This document shows positions 1 to 12,900 of a DNA stretch of 64,000 bases, piece by piece; the stretch's first letter is position 1; every line of letters starts with the position of its first letter. The DNA lies in assembly GCA_963669155.1 (NCBI GenBank), contig OZ022595.1, positions 19,658,671-19,722,670 on the forward strand, in the 5' to 3' direction. A model generated the notes under the pieces. The model was not told the DNA's origin and ran no database searches. It was given only the letters and a program-made list of their open reading frames with translations. The translations under genes were made by a program, and so were the position numbers. This stretch comes from Arbacia lixula. Taxonomy: Eukaryota > Echinodermata > Echinoidea > Arbacioida > Arbaciidae.

Positions 1-61
1 TAGAAGGGAGGTTATTATTTTTTTCAAATTTTTTGTCGCATTATTGAAAGTGCTTTGATCT

Positions 62-660
62 GCATGCCGTAACCTCTGTTTACGACCAATCATTCCTTCA
101 CTGCATATGGTACCTCTGTTTACGACCAATCATTCCTTCACTGCATATGGTACCTCTGTTTACGACCAATCATTCCTTCACTGCATATGGTACCTCTGTT
201 TACGACCAATCATTCCTTCACTGCATATGGTACCTCTGTTTACGACCAATCATTCCTTCACTGCATATCGTACCTCTGTTTACGACCAATCATTCCTTCA
301 CTGCATATGGTACCTCTGTTTACGACCAATCATTCCTTCACTGCATATCGTAACCTCTGTTTACGACCAATCATTCCTTCACTGCATATGGTACCTCTGT
401 TTACGACCAATCATTCCTTCACTGCATATGGTACCTCTGTCTACGACCAATCATTCCTTCACTGCATATGGTACCTCTGTTTACGACCAATCATTCCTTC
501 ACTGCATATGGTACCTCTGTTTACGACCAATCATTCCTTCACTGCATATGGTACCTCTGTTTACGACCAATCATTCCTTCACTGCATATGGTACCTCTGT
601 TTACGACCAATCATTCCTTCACTGCATATCGTACCTCTGTTTACGACCAATCATTCCTTC
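62..660. repeat. 40-bp minisatellite, ~15 copies
   Basis: Unit CTGCATATGGTACCTCTGTT followed by TACGACCAATCATTCCTTCA, repeated about 15 times with only scattered substitutions (ATATGG to ATATCG, GTTTACG to GTCTACG) and one 41-bp variant near 350. It lies in the TOP2 intron after exon 21. Because 40 is not a multiple of 3, all forward frames stay open and give repetitive pseudo-peptides, which I do not regard as proteins. Confidence 0.97.
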
Positions 661-736
661 GAGGAATAACAAAAGACTATGTTCACAGTGTTATATGGTG
701 GTGTTAAGGGTTGTTTTCCTCTGAAATACCACTCAC

Positions 737-936
737 TGGATGGCGGGCTTGATCTTCTCTGTGCCATACAGCATATTCTCCAGCACAGCCTCCTTGTAGT
801 TCTGGGTCCAGGTGCGGATGGGCAGCTCTGTGATCTCCACCGTGTTGTTGTCCACCACGGCCACCTCGCCGCTCACGGCAAACCGGTTGGGCTCAAACTC
901 CTCAATGGACCCGTTGAAGTTCTTGTAGGATGGAAG
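737..936 (-). CDS. TOP2: TOP2 exon 21, tower domain; last exon in window
   Basis: Residues 892-957 plus 2 nt: [54 protein letters not shown]. The acceptor CTTCTCAG follows a 20-base poly-C (minus-strand) tract. Donor GTGAGT at 731-736. The next exon is off the left edge. Confidence 0.95.
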
Positions 937-3900
937 CTGAGAAGGGGGGGGGGGGGGGGGCGGGGAGTGGAGTGGGGAAGTTTTGGTTATTGCATCTATT
1001 GCAGTCAGGCACTTACAAGTGCATGTGACCAACTGCATTTGATGGCAATTGATTGGAGTCATGCTGGGAATTCAATCAACAGCTCCACTGAGCATGAAGA
1101 AACATGTGCATGTAGAACTGCGCATGAAGAAACATGTGCATGAAACAGTCTTGTACATATGTAGGTTTTGAAATGTAATCATTGTATATGGTGTGTAACT
1201 TAAAACAATATTATTTTCATTCTGTTGGGGTAAATTTCCTTCTGTTTTGGGGGTTAAGTATAAAGATTTGTAACATCAAAATACAGAACATGAGTATTGT
1301 AAGCCCAACATTGAAGGGACACCCATCACATACAGGGACAAATTAATAATGTCTGGAAGATGGAGAAAGTAAGAAATATAATTATTTTGGAATCTAGTGG
1401 TTTTGCACTGAAATTGAGATACTTGTGTAAATAGTTGAAGTTAATTATGCAGTTCTTTGATCAGCCAGTAGCCAAGGAGCATCTGATGTGAAAGTATGTA
1501 GAACAGAACACATTAGTTACCATGGGATCGGGAAGGGCAATATATCAGAATCTAGGGGTTTTGCAATGAAATAGATATATGTCCGTAAATTGCTGAAGTA
1601 AAAATTGACAGTTCTTTGATCAGGTATCCAAGGAGCACCTGGGGGGTGTTTCACCAAGCTGTTTGTAAGTTACGAACGACTTTACAAACGACTGGTGATC
1701 CCTTCGTGTGCTAAATCAGATTCCCAAGTGTGGTATCGCATTTAGCACAAGAAGAGATCACCAGTCGTTTGTAACTTACAAACAGCTTGGTGAAACACCC
1801 CCCTGGGCCCTGTCTTATTAAGAGTTAAGATTGATCTGAATCGATCACAAGTCCAATCCCTTATCTCTAATATACAGAGTCTTGATAAATCAATCACGAC
1901 ACAAGTTGCGATCAATCTCAATTTTGTATAAGGTCCTAATATGCAGAACAGAACACTTTAGTTACCATGGGAACAGGCTCATCGCCTGCCAGCAGCCGGC
2001 GGACGTTGGCGACCACCTCCCTGATGTCGTAGTTGCAAATGCGGGTGCTCCAGCCGGTGCCGATGCCCTCGGAGCCGTTGATCAGCACCATGGGAACGAT
2101 GGGGACGTAGAATTCGGGCTCGATGCGCTGGTTGTCGTCGTACTGGTAGGTGAGCAGGTTGTCGTCATGGGCGGGGAAGAGGAGTCGAGCCAGAGGACTG
2201 AAACATGAAGGTTTAGAAGGAAATAGGGAATTAGGAACTGAACACACAAAGTGCTCACAATCTTCATCATTTCCTTTTGAGGTTAATGCTGTAACTATCT
2301 ACAATAATACTGGTGTTTCTTAACAACTTGTGAAACATTATTAACAGTAATGATGAAGTGAAATGATATGTGAATGGAAGGATGAATGGATGGATGGATA
2401 GATAGATGGATGGATGATTAGGTGGATACAAGAAAGGATGAATGAATTAATCTATTGATTAATCAATGAACAAGTAAATCAATCAATTAGGCAATAAATG
2501 TGAATAAACTGAGGTATCCATAGATGGAAGAATAAATGCATGAATGAACGATCAATCAACTATTACCTGAGTTGGGTGAAGATGTAACGGGGGCTGGCTG
2601 CATCCTTGCCGCCATGGAGACGCGTTCCAAACTGACCAATGGGCTGCAGGAGATTCAGGTTGTTGCTGCCAACAAAGTTCTGGGCTAGGTTGATGATGGT
2701 GCTCATCAGAGATTGCTAGATTCATACCCAAAACAAAATATGTTTTAGTGGAATGGTTTTATGGGGTAATTTTCAATTTTGAAAAGAAATTCTAGGCATA
2801 CACTCCTTCTCATACTTCTCATCACCCATGTTAACCTTTTCTCCTTGACTGGTAACCAACTGGTAAAATATGTTTTAGTGGAAGGGTTTTTATGGGGTAA
2901 TTTTAAATTTTGAAAAGAAATTCTAGGCATACACCCCTTCTCATACTTCTCATCCTCACACTCATCCTCCCATGTCAGACCTGCGAACTTCTGGAGTTCA
3001 AAAACTGTATTCTTTAATCCAAAAAATTGTATTTTACCAACAAAAAATGTATTAAAAAAAAAAAACGGATCAATGTCTCTTACAGTTCCTACATCAGGCA
3101 TTTTTTATGGAGCATTGGTTGAATATGCATGATTTTGTCATGACTGGTGTGCTCGATGAACCAATGAACATCCCCAAATTGCTAATGTGAGATGCTGGTA
3201 GGATACTTTACAAAACAGAATGGGCATTTCGCCATTGAATATGGCACACACACAAAAAAGGATTTAAAAAAAAAAAAAACATTTTTTTTCTTTTGTTTTT
3301 TTTTTGAAAATCATATTTTTTAAAGGAAAATCGTACCGTCGTATTCAGTTCTAAAAATACGACTAAATCGTACTGGTTGGCATGTCTGCCATGTCAACCT
3401 ATTCCCCTTGACTAGTAACCAACACCTCTCTGCTGTGACACTCACCTCTCCATGGTGGTATGCAGAGAGTTCTGCGACCGCACCGGCCATCTGAGCCACC
3501 TTGACCTCCTTCTTCTCATACTTCTTGAAGCAGGTGAACAGCACCTTGCGTTGCCCCGGCTTCAGCCCTGAAGGAACACATTGTTATGTAGTGTGTATTA
3601 CAATTCAGGATCAACTATAAACTTCCACAGTGTTGCTAAATTCAAAGTGAAGGAGAACTTGTTGACTTAAAGTGTATTTGGTTGCAGTACATTTATTTAT
3701 TACTCAGATCTTATATTCAAGTTGGTTGCAGTACATTAATTTATTACTCAGATCTTATATTCAATGACAACTCTGTCTCTTGTTTTCTCTGCTGTACAGG
3801 TATATCTGACTCAAAATCTCTCAGATCTCTGAATATGTATTGGTTCTCTAATGGGGAACAAGTTAATAATTATATCAAACTTCCTTGAGTTGGCCAGTTC

Positions 3901-6900
3901 CTTGGATTTATAATATCTCATGTAATAGACATTAAGGTTTGACAAAAAATATTGCCACTTTGAGTTCATACTATAAATGTTCCCAGAGGAAGGAACCCTA
4001 GAAATATGTGCATCCAAATAGAAAACAATCACAGAAACCGATTGAAAAAGTTTATTTTATTTTATTAGTATTAATTACCCAGGGTAGCCCCTTCAGTGGT
4101 TGAACACTGTTCTACCAGGGAGCCCTGCTGTGACATATAACACAACATGGTTGACATAAATAACATACATAGTTCATTGAGAAATAAACACTGTTTTGGA
4201 ATTTTAGAAAGTTTGATCAAAATCATTCGATGAGGAAGTTATTCCTGTTTAGAAATGAAGCAATGAAGACAGAGGGATGTCTTACCATCTACCATGGATG
4301 GGATGGATCTCTCATTGTCAGCGTTAGAGAAGAGAACCAGCTCTTTGTTGATGAACTCGTTGTAGCTGACCTTCTTGGTGTCTTTCTGATACAGGTAGGA
4401 CTGTGATGGAGTCAAGGAAAGAATCAATGCCTCAGCTGTTACATCCATTTCTTGATCATATATTATTGTTATTACCTATATTTCAAGACCTTGTGTAAAG
4501 TTTAAATCAGGTACATTCATATGTCAGAAGCTATTGAATTACTCTCAGTGCAATTTATTGTTTGTTCCTATACCTCACAGCCTCATGGAATTGTAACATC
4601 ATACATCAGATGGTAAAACCATGGTTACTAGCAATCATTTCATCACATGGAGCAGTAATGGTTTTGAAACATGAATTCTAGTTATGACAGTTCATAAATG
4701 CTACCACAGATCGTTCAAATTCTTCACTTCATGCAATTTTCAGGAGAGGTTCTGAAAATAAAGGATATATCAGATATATTCATTCCGATTTTTCAAAATC
4801 CTTATTAATAATGCAATTTCAAGTTACTGTATAGATAAAAGCTAACTTAGAACAGGGGCCTGTGGGTGTAAGAATTCCAGGATGACCAGGATAGATTATG
4901 AAATTATAATGTAACATAAATCGGACATGTTAAACAAAAGTTTTTGCCAATTCATATCAATAATTCACAATAAATTACAAGGTGGTTTGCGAACCACGAG
5001 TCTCGCCTGATTTTGAAATACATAAACAGTGCTAATTTTTTTTTCAAATATTTAAAATGGTGCCAAGATGACCTTTGACCCCATCATCCTCAACAACACA
5101 CGTGGTACTACCCAAGTATCATTTGTACCAAGTATGAACACAACTAATGTAGAAATAAAGAAATGACAGTAAGTTGACCCAGCACTTAAACATTAAACAG
5201 GAAAAGTGATTACTATGTCTCAGCCGAACTTCGTTCAGGCGAGACAAAAAACTAGAGTGTACACTGAAGAAGCATTAGAATAAAAGTCTATACATTCAGC
5301 TCTAAGAAATCACAGGACAAAGCTTACCTCTCCCAGTCCCGTCTCTCTCCTGCTCCTCCTCTCGGCCAGCCACTCGCTCAACCAAACCTTCCGATCCTCC
5401 ACCTTCTTCTTACTGAAGGCCTACACAATCAAGAACAACCAATGTCAAAGAAATCAATGATGCATCATTATGAGACCATTAGCCCTCTTGATGCCAAAGA
5501 TGCATGAAATGTGTTATATGTCAATAAGCTTTTCCTGGCTTTCAGTATTAAAAAAAAAAAGGTTAAAGACAGGTTAGCACTTTTGCAGGTCAAAAAAGTT
5601 TGAAAAAGTTTGTGAAGCTAGGACTGTGAGATTTCATCCATGTTATTGCTAGCGTAGTATACTGCTAATTCCTGTCGAGTTTCACAACTTTTGCAAATGG
5701 GACACACTGTCTTTAAAAAGTGCATTTTGTGTCTCTCTTGAGCAGTCTTTAAAAACGGTTTCACTATATATAAACTTTACATCAATAAATAGATATATGC
5801 ATCCCCCATTCTATACTGCAATATTTTGTGAGGTTATTTTGCATATAATTGTTTAACATTTGGAAATACATTCGGCAACACTGCTCAATGACATTCTCTT
5901 GTTTCTGAGTTCAATGAACAGTGATTGAAATCACATTCTAAAGATCATACAAGCAATAATGAAAATCATTTTTCTGTTAAAAGAGATTCAAGTCCATCAA
6001 TATTAAATTTGGCATTCTGATGATCATACAAACAATGACATTCTTGTTTTTATTAATAATTTCAATGCAAAGTGATTAAAGACTATTAATATCAAACTTT
6101 GACCCATTTAACCAAAGTGCAATTAAAGGGAATATACTGTACTGGGAAGACAAAAATACCTTCAAAAGGTGATCGTGAGCAATTGCCAATGGTCTTAAAC
6201 TCATGCATTGTCCATTTTAGAAACTTGCTGAAACTTATTTGCCATAGAATTATCCACATTTGTAGTAATAAGTGATTAAATCACAAATCTTCAAATTGTT
6301 CAGGCCGAACATTTCGAGGATTTGTGATTTAATCACAAATTACTCCACATGTGGATCATATGAGGGCAAGTAACTTTCAGGCAGTTTCTAAAATGGACAA
6401 TACATGAATTTAACACCATTGACAAGAAGATTGCTCGCGACCACCTCTTGAAGGCATTTTTGTCTTCCCAGTACAGTATACTACCTTTAATCCAAAGCCC
6501 CATTTTTTTCTCTGCCCTACTTACAAGCACAATAGCGGCGTCATCGTCAGGACCTGTGTACTCAAATGGAATGCGGTGCCGCTCCATGTCCCCAAAGTAC
6601 TCCTTGGCTTCCTTCATGGTGCTGGTGCCCAAACCTAGGATCGGATGAAAGAGATGGCAGAAGTCAAATGAGATTAAATGGCATATACTCTACTGGGAAG
6701 GGAAAAAAGCCTTCAAAATGTAATTGTTAGCAATCTTCTTGCCAATGGTCTTAAATTCATGTATTGTCTATTTAAGAAGCTTGCTGAAAGTTATTTGCCC
6801 TCAAATGATCTACATTTGAAGTAATGAGTGAATAAATCACAAATCCTCAAAATGTTCGGGCCGAACATTTTGAGGATTTAATCATTAATCATTAATTACT

Positions 6901-9900
6901 TCATATGTGGATCATTTTAGGGCAAATAACTTTCTGCAAGCTTCTAAAATAGACAATACATGAATTTAAGACCATTGGCAAGAAGATTGCTAACAATTAC
7001 ATTTTGAAGGCTTTTTTGCCTTCCCAGTACAGTATATGCCCTTTAAAGGGTGAAGCTCCCTGCATGGCAGCTAGGTATAAGCCTGGATAATTCTCTTTTG
7101 TACTGGATATTCTTTCCCTTTGTCTCAGTTCAACTCACTCTTCGTGTAACCTACCAATATTCTCTGTGAAAAATGATGCATAATTGGCTATTAAAGATTC
7201 TCTTAGTCTTAATAAATATTATTTGTCCAACATAAGGTCTCTCTACCAACCATTACTGCAATGTTCTGTTGTAAAAGTAGCAAAGTTGCTTGGCATTAAC
7301 CATCAATTTAGGTGGATAATGGCGATTGAATATTTGGAGGAAGCTTAGGAAAGTTGTATTTCTGCACTTCAACTGAAGTCATCAACCATCCTTCACTATC
7401 ACTTAGAATCATTCCGATGAAGATTTTTAGTAGAAACACACAGGGACAGTAAGACACTGACCTTTGTAGTACTTGACCTTCCAGGTTTTCCAGTTGGGGG
7501 TCTCATTCTTCCACCTCTCAAACTCGGGTTGCGAGTAGAAGGACATCGTCGGCTCTTTGGGCTTGGTTGCCTAAATAGGAAACACACCAAAAGATCTTTT
7601 GACTCATGAACCATCAGTGCCGATGTGGATTTCATATGGTTCTCTCTGAAGACAATGCACACATTGTTTTACACATTTCATTTTTCCGATACTCATTTCA
7701 ATGGAATACAATCTCAGAGCTACCAACATTGAAACTCAACAATCAGGAAGATTTGAAGAAATTTCACCAGAAATCAGGGAGATGGCAATGGCTATAATCT
7801 ATCAATAATCAGGGAGATTGGGTGATATGATGACATCCAAAGCAGTAATATTGGTCTATTTTCATGCAGTCTCCCGCGAAATCAGGGAGACTTAGCAGCT
7901 CTGCAATCTCTGTGACAGAACTAGCCTGGCTGCCAAGCAGTCAGGCATTTCTTACCCAAACAAACTAATAAAGAGGTCTGGCTGCAGTAGACTAATCATT
8001 CTTGATTTCTTCTCCAGCTGAGAAAAGCGAACAATGATAAAGTGACTAATCTTTAAAGGGCATATACTGTACTGGGAAGGCAAAAAGCATTCAAAATGTA
8101 ATTGTTAGTTATCTTCTTGCCAATGGTCTGAAATTCATGTATTGTCTATTTTAGAAGCTTGCTGAAAGTTATTTGCCCTCAAATGATCCACATGTGGAGT
8201 AATTAATTATTAATGATTAAATTCTCAAAATGTTCGGCCCAAACATTTTGAGGATTTGTGATATAATCACTCATTACTCCAAATGTAGATCATTTGAGGG
8301 CAAATAACTTTAAGCAAGCTTCTAAAATAGACAATAAATGAAATTAAGACCATTGGCTAGAAGATTGCTAACAATTACATTTTGAAGGCTTTTTTGCCTT
8401 CCAGGTACAGTATATGCCCTTTAAGTCAAAAGGTCTCAGTTCTACCACAGCCATCTTCTGGTACATCTTGTGCAGACTCTCCATCTTACAGTATGGTAGC
8501 AAACATAGAACGATGGGAAATTGGGTTACCGGAGAAAAGTGTCAATGGCAGTGTGATCATTTGCACTGATGTACTAATATAGCTGGAGGGGCCCAGTTCA
8601 CCAAAAATAAATCAATGTAAATAGTGGAAGAGCGCCACACTCAGTGATAATTAATACTTATTTGCGAAACTGAGAATTGACTCTCTCTCACTGCGCCGGA
8701 ACAGGGACTAACCTTGATGAGGGGCGTGATGAACTCCTCCACAAAGTTGCACTGCAGGAGGTGTGGCCAGTTGCTATGGATGAAGTTGATGAGCAGTCCC
8801 TTGATGTGAGAGCCGTCTTGATCCTGATCAGTCATGATCATCAGTCGGCCGTAGCGCAGCGTCCGCACCGAGTCGGCCGAGTCGTATTTGTGCTTGTACT
8901 GCAGCCCTAGGATCTTGATGATGTTGTTGATCTCTGCATTCTCCATGATCTGGACAAGATTCAGGTTTCATAATCATCGATTTTAAGTTTTTTAAAGGGC
9001 ATATACTGCCTCCCAAATTGGACATGTTGATTTGATTTGATTTGATTTATTTGGTTCCTTTTATTGAACATTCGTGTTTCAATTACTAGTATGACGTATT
9101 TAACATAATTGAACATTTGGAGTAATGAGTGATTGAATCACAAATCCTCAAAATGTTCGGCCCGAACATTTTGAGGATTTAATCATTAATCATTAATTAC
9201 TCCATATGTGGATAATTTAAGGGCAAATAACTTTCAGCAAGCTTCTAAAATAGACAATACATGAATTTAAGACCATTGGCAAGAAGATTGCTAACAATTA
9301 CATTTTGAAGGCTTTTTTGCCTTCCAAGTGCAGTATATGCCCTTTAAGCATCTTTGCAGACATGATAATGTACAGATTGCACTGTAATACCTTTACTAAT
9401 GATAATACTCATGTTCAATTATGTAAAATACGTCATACTAGTAATTGAAACACGAATGTTATATAAAATGAACCAAAAAATTCAAATCAAATCAACATGT
9501 CCAATTTGGGAGTGATTTAAGTATGTTTGTAATGCAGCCTAAAGATCTTGATGATTTTGATTAACACTGTATTCCCCATCATCTGACCAAGATTCAGGTT
9601 TATTTAGTCATTTAGTCACTATGTTACAAATAGTGATCAGCAGCACAGGCTGAAAAGATCAGCTTACAATACTCGCATAGACACATACTGTATATGCTAT
9701 ATATTTCACGAGTCTAATTTTGTGCAAATCAGGACTTCCTGACAATTTCACAAGTGGCTAAATTCGCGATTTTAGGGCACTGGTGCTCAAGCACGTCGTA
9801 TTCATAATTTCACGTATTGTTAAATTCGCGAATAGTCCACACTCGCAAAATTCGCGATGATTAAACCCCGTAAAATATATGGCGTATACAGTATACAATC

Positions 9901-12900
9901 GATGAGAATGACAAGGGATCAGCCTTGGAAAGAAGCCCCCGTGAATACATCCTGATTAGTTTCCCTGCCTAAAACGCATACTGCCCATCTACCACATCAG
10001 CTCACCTGCCTGTGCGAGGCTTCCCTGACATTCAGCAGCTTTCCCCTGAGGGGGAACACTCCATAGTGGTCCCTGCCCACCACGCCCAGCCCGCTGACCG
10101 CCAGCGACTTGGCGGAGTCCCCCTCGGTCAAGATCAACGTGCAGAGGGCTGAGTTCTTGCCTCCGGCACTGTTGGCGTCGTCCAGCTTGGGGATCCCCCT
10201 GATCTTTGACCGCTTAGATGTGTGGCATTTCTTGTCCAGTTGACTCTAAGAGGTGGATAGAACGCCAGTCAGTGTAGGAATACAACATTCTCTCATGGGG
10301 TGTGTACAGATAAATGTCTGGCATATTCCATAAATCCCTCCCCTTACCCAACCCAATCCTCCACACCATTGCCTTCACAAAGTTTGTGGATTCCTCTAAT
10401 CTTGAGTTGCTTTAAGTCTTTTCTTTGTCCAGTTGACTCTAAGAGGAGGATAAAACATGAATTGGAATGAGAAATTTCTTTTGGTCCATTTTATTTTGGC
10501 TGTACTGTCTTTCGTTAAGGGTTGTGTAGTTTACAACTATGAAATATCATGCCTTGGGTTCAGCTATTGAAAGACTGTGTCTTTCTTGGCTACTACCCAC
10601 TCACTTAACCCTAATACTCCCGGGAGAGGGGCCATAATGGCCCCCCCCCTGTCGAAGTTTTGTCGGTACTTCCTAACGCCTCAATATTTTGAAACGAAAT
10701 TTCTTGACTTTTTTCTCTGATCCTTCCCGCACATTTTGATACCAAATTTATGGCGATCGGACCTACCGTGCGGGTGTCAGATTACGTTTACCGAACACAT
10801 GTCACTGAAATTTCGCTATTTCTCTATATGACTGTGTATAACCCTATGGATAAAATCAGGAGCTTTTCCAATTGATGTAAATACTTTTCTAATAAGTGTT
10901 ATCATTGTTTCAAATAGTGTAATTAATTACCACACACACACACACAAACACACACCCACACACCCACATTCACACACACCCACACCCACGCATACGCATC
11001 TGAATCTTGACGAAAAACAAAGAAATACATAAAAAAATTGAAAAACAATAAAATACATAAGAAATAATTACCACAACCTATCTTTTTCTTTCAAGAATTG
11101 ATGAGGGAGTTATGAAAGACATTTGTACCAAAAATTGCTATTCCTGAGGCTTTATTTAGTGAGAAATACCAATATCTATGATTTTTCGCATAAATTAGCA
11201 TAAATTAATTAGTTAAAAAAAAAATAAAAGGACTTTCGTAAATTTAGCTATACAACTTTGTAGATTACATAATTCTTTACCCTTGTGCAAAATTTTGAGG
11301 CAATCGGGCGATCCATGGCTGAGATCTCAGGGGGGGCCATATTGCCCCCCCCCCCCCTCCCCCCGGTAATAACAAGCTTTGAAATACCCCGGGAGTATTA
11401 GGGTTAATAGGACACGCCACTGAGCTTTTGTGGCGCGATATCGTTTATAGAGGGCGCTGCAATCGATTGGCCCCACTCCAGTGCCGGCACTACCCCACCC
11501 TCAAGATCTGCAAAACTGTGTTAGCGTCGATCTCATGCGTGTGTGCTACGAGCAACAGTCTTTGACACGCTTTGGTGCATGTACACAAAATGAACACACA
11601 TCACATGTAAATTCACCCGTATCTCATTGCGTGCTTGTTTGCCGAAGTTATACGGAGATTCCCAAATGTTAACCGAGCCGGGCCACGCTCCACGCCTAAC
11701 GTTGTCGATTGCAGTGCCCTCTTCAAACAATAACGCGCCACAAAAGCTCAGTGACGTGTCCCTTTAATGTATTCAAATTTGTAAACTTGTAGTTGTTTGC
11801 GACATACTTGGATTTCTGTCCTCTGTGTATATACCTCAGTGAGTAAAATCAATCAATGTGAAACTTGAAGTCTAGGAATACAGCAAGTATATTCTCTCAT
11901 GGGAGGTGTACCGATAGATGTCATCTAGCATATTCCAGAAATCTCTACACAAAAGCTCAAAAGATGCGACCCTCAAAGGAGTTATTTAAGGACATGAGAA
12001 TGGAATATGATCATGATCTGTCAATGACTTTGTGATTGATTCCAAAGACACTATACTGTACCTGCGCCTTGAATCTCATCCAGGACAGAATGTTCTCCAC
12101 GATTCCAGCGTTGGATGACTGGAGGGAAGACAAAAATGACAAGACTTTAACCGTTGATGTGCCGGATAAAATGCTGGTCTATGGGCTTTGTGTGTATTAC
12201 TGGTGGGAAAAAAACCCACATGATAAAAAATAAGAGTTAAAAGTAGCCTGTCCCTTCTGCAGACCTAATTCTGAAAGTTCCCTGACTTTGTCACCATTTG
12301 AGAGTGGCTATACAAACTTTCCCTGGAAACGACAAAGCATAATATTTGGTTTTGAGGAAATAATCTTGGATAACTGATCGAGCTTTCTTTCACCGTACCA
12401 TGAAAATAGTAAAATCTCTGTGAAAACTAGTTAGAGTTTCATTTATTCGACGGGAGTTATAGTACCTCTGACCTTAACATTTCACAGTTGCTATCCCAAA
12501 GATACCAAAGATGCTAAATATGTGCAAACTTTCATGAAGTTTGCAGAAGTTTGCAGAAGGGACGGTCCATCTTTAAAGCTCATTCCTACAACAAAAGCAA
12601 CATGGAATCCTTACTATAATTTGGCTAAAGTGGTGTCTCCATCCGATTATTAGAAATTGTTTTTCTCTGTGATTTTCCACTCAATGGAGATATGATTTTG
12701 TCTAAGCGTGGTTGAATGGCTCCCAGATTGACCTGAGGAAGTTTATCATTGTTGTTTTTGTATTTATTTTTACATAATTGAAACTATTTCGACCTGTAAT
12801 TTTTTCTTTTACGGCCGCTCTTTCTTTCAGAGCAACGAGTACATGTGTTTCACCTGTATACATGTACCTCCATTGGTCCACCACGGGACCAGGATGAAGC

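Noticed and set aside
62..660. CRISPR-like appearance (regular repeats)
   Set aside because: Units are contiguous with no variable spacers, and the genome is eukaryotic.
107..724. 205-residue repetitive ORF and its overlapping siblings
   Set aside because: A 40-bp tandem repeat stays open in every forward frame. No conserved domain and no splice context, and it lies within a TOP2 intron.
2745..3101. 118-residue minus-strand ORF
   Set aside because: It arises from an intronic direct duplication near TOP2 exon 18 and repeats its own sequence. No domain.
4070..4130. Possible SINE fragment (CCAGGGTAGCCCCTTCAGTG)
   Set aside because: Too short to show tRNA boxes or a 3' tail, and there is no second copy in the window.
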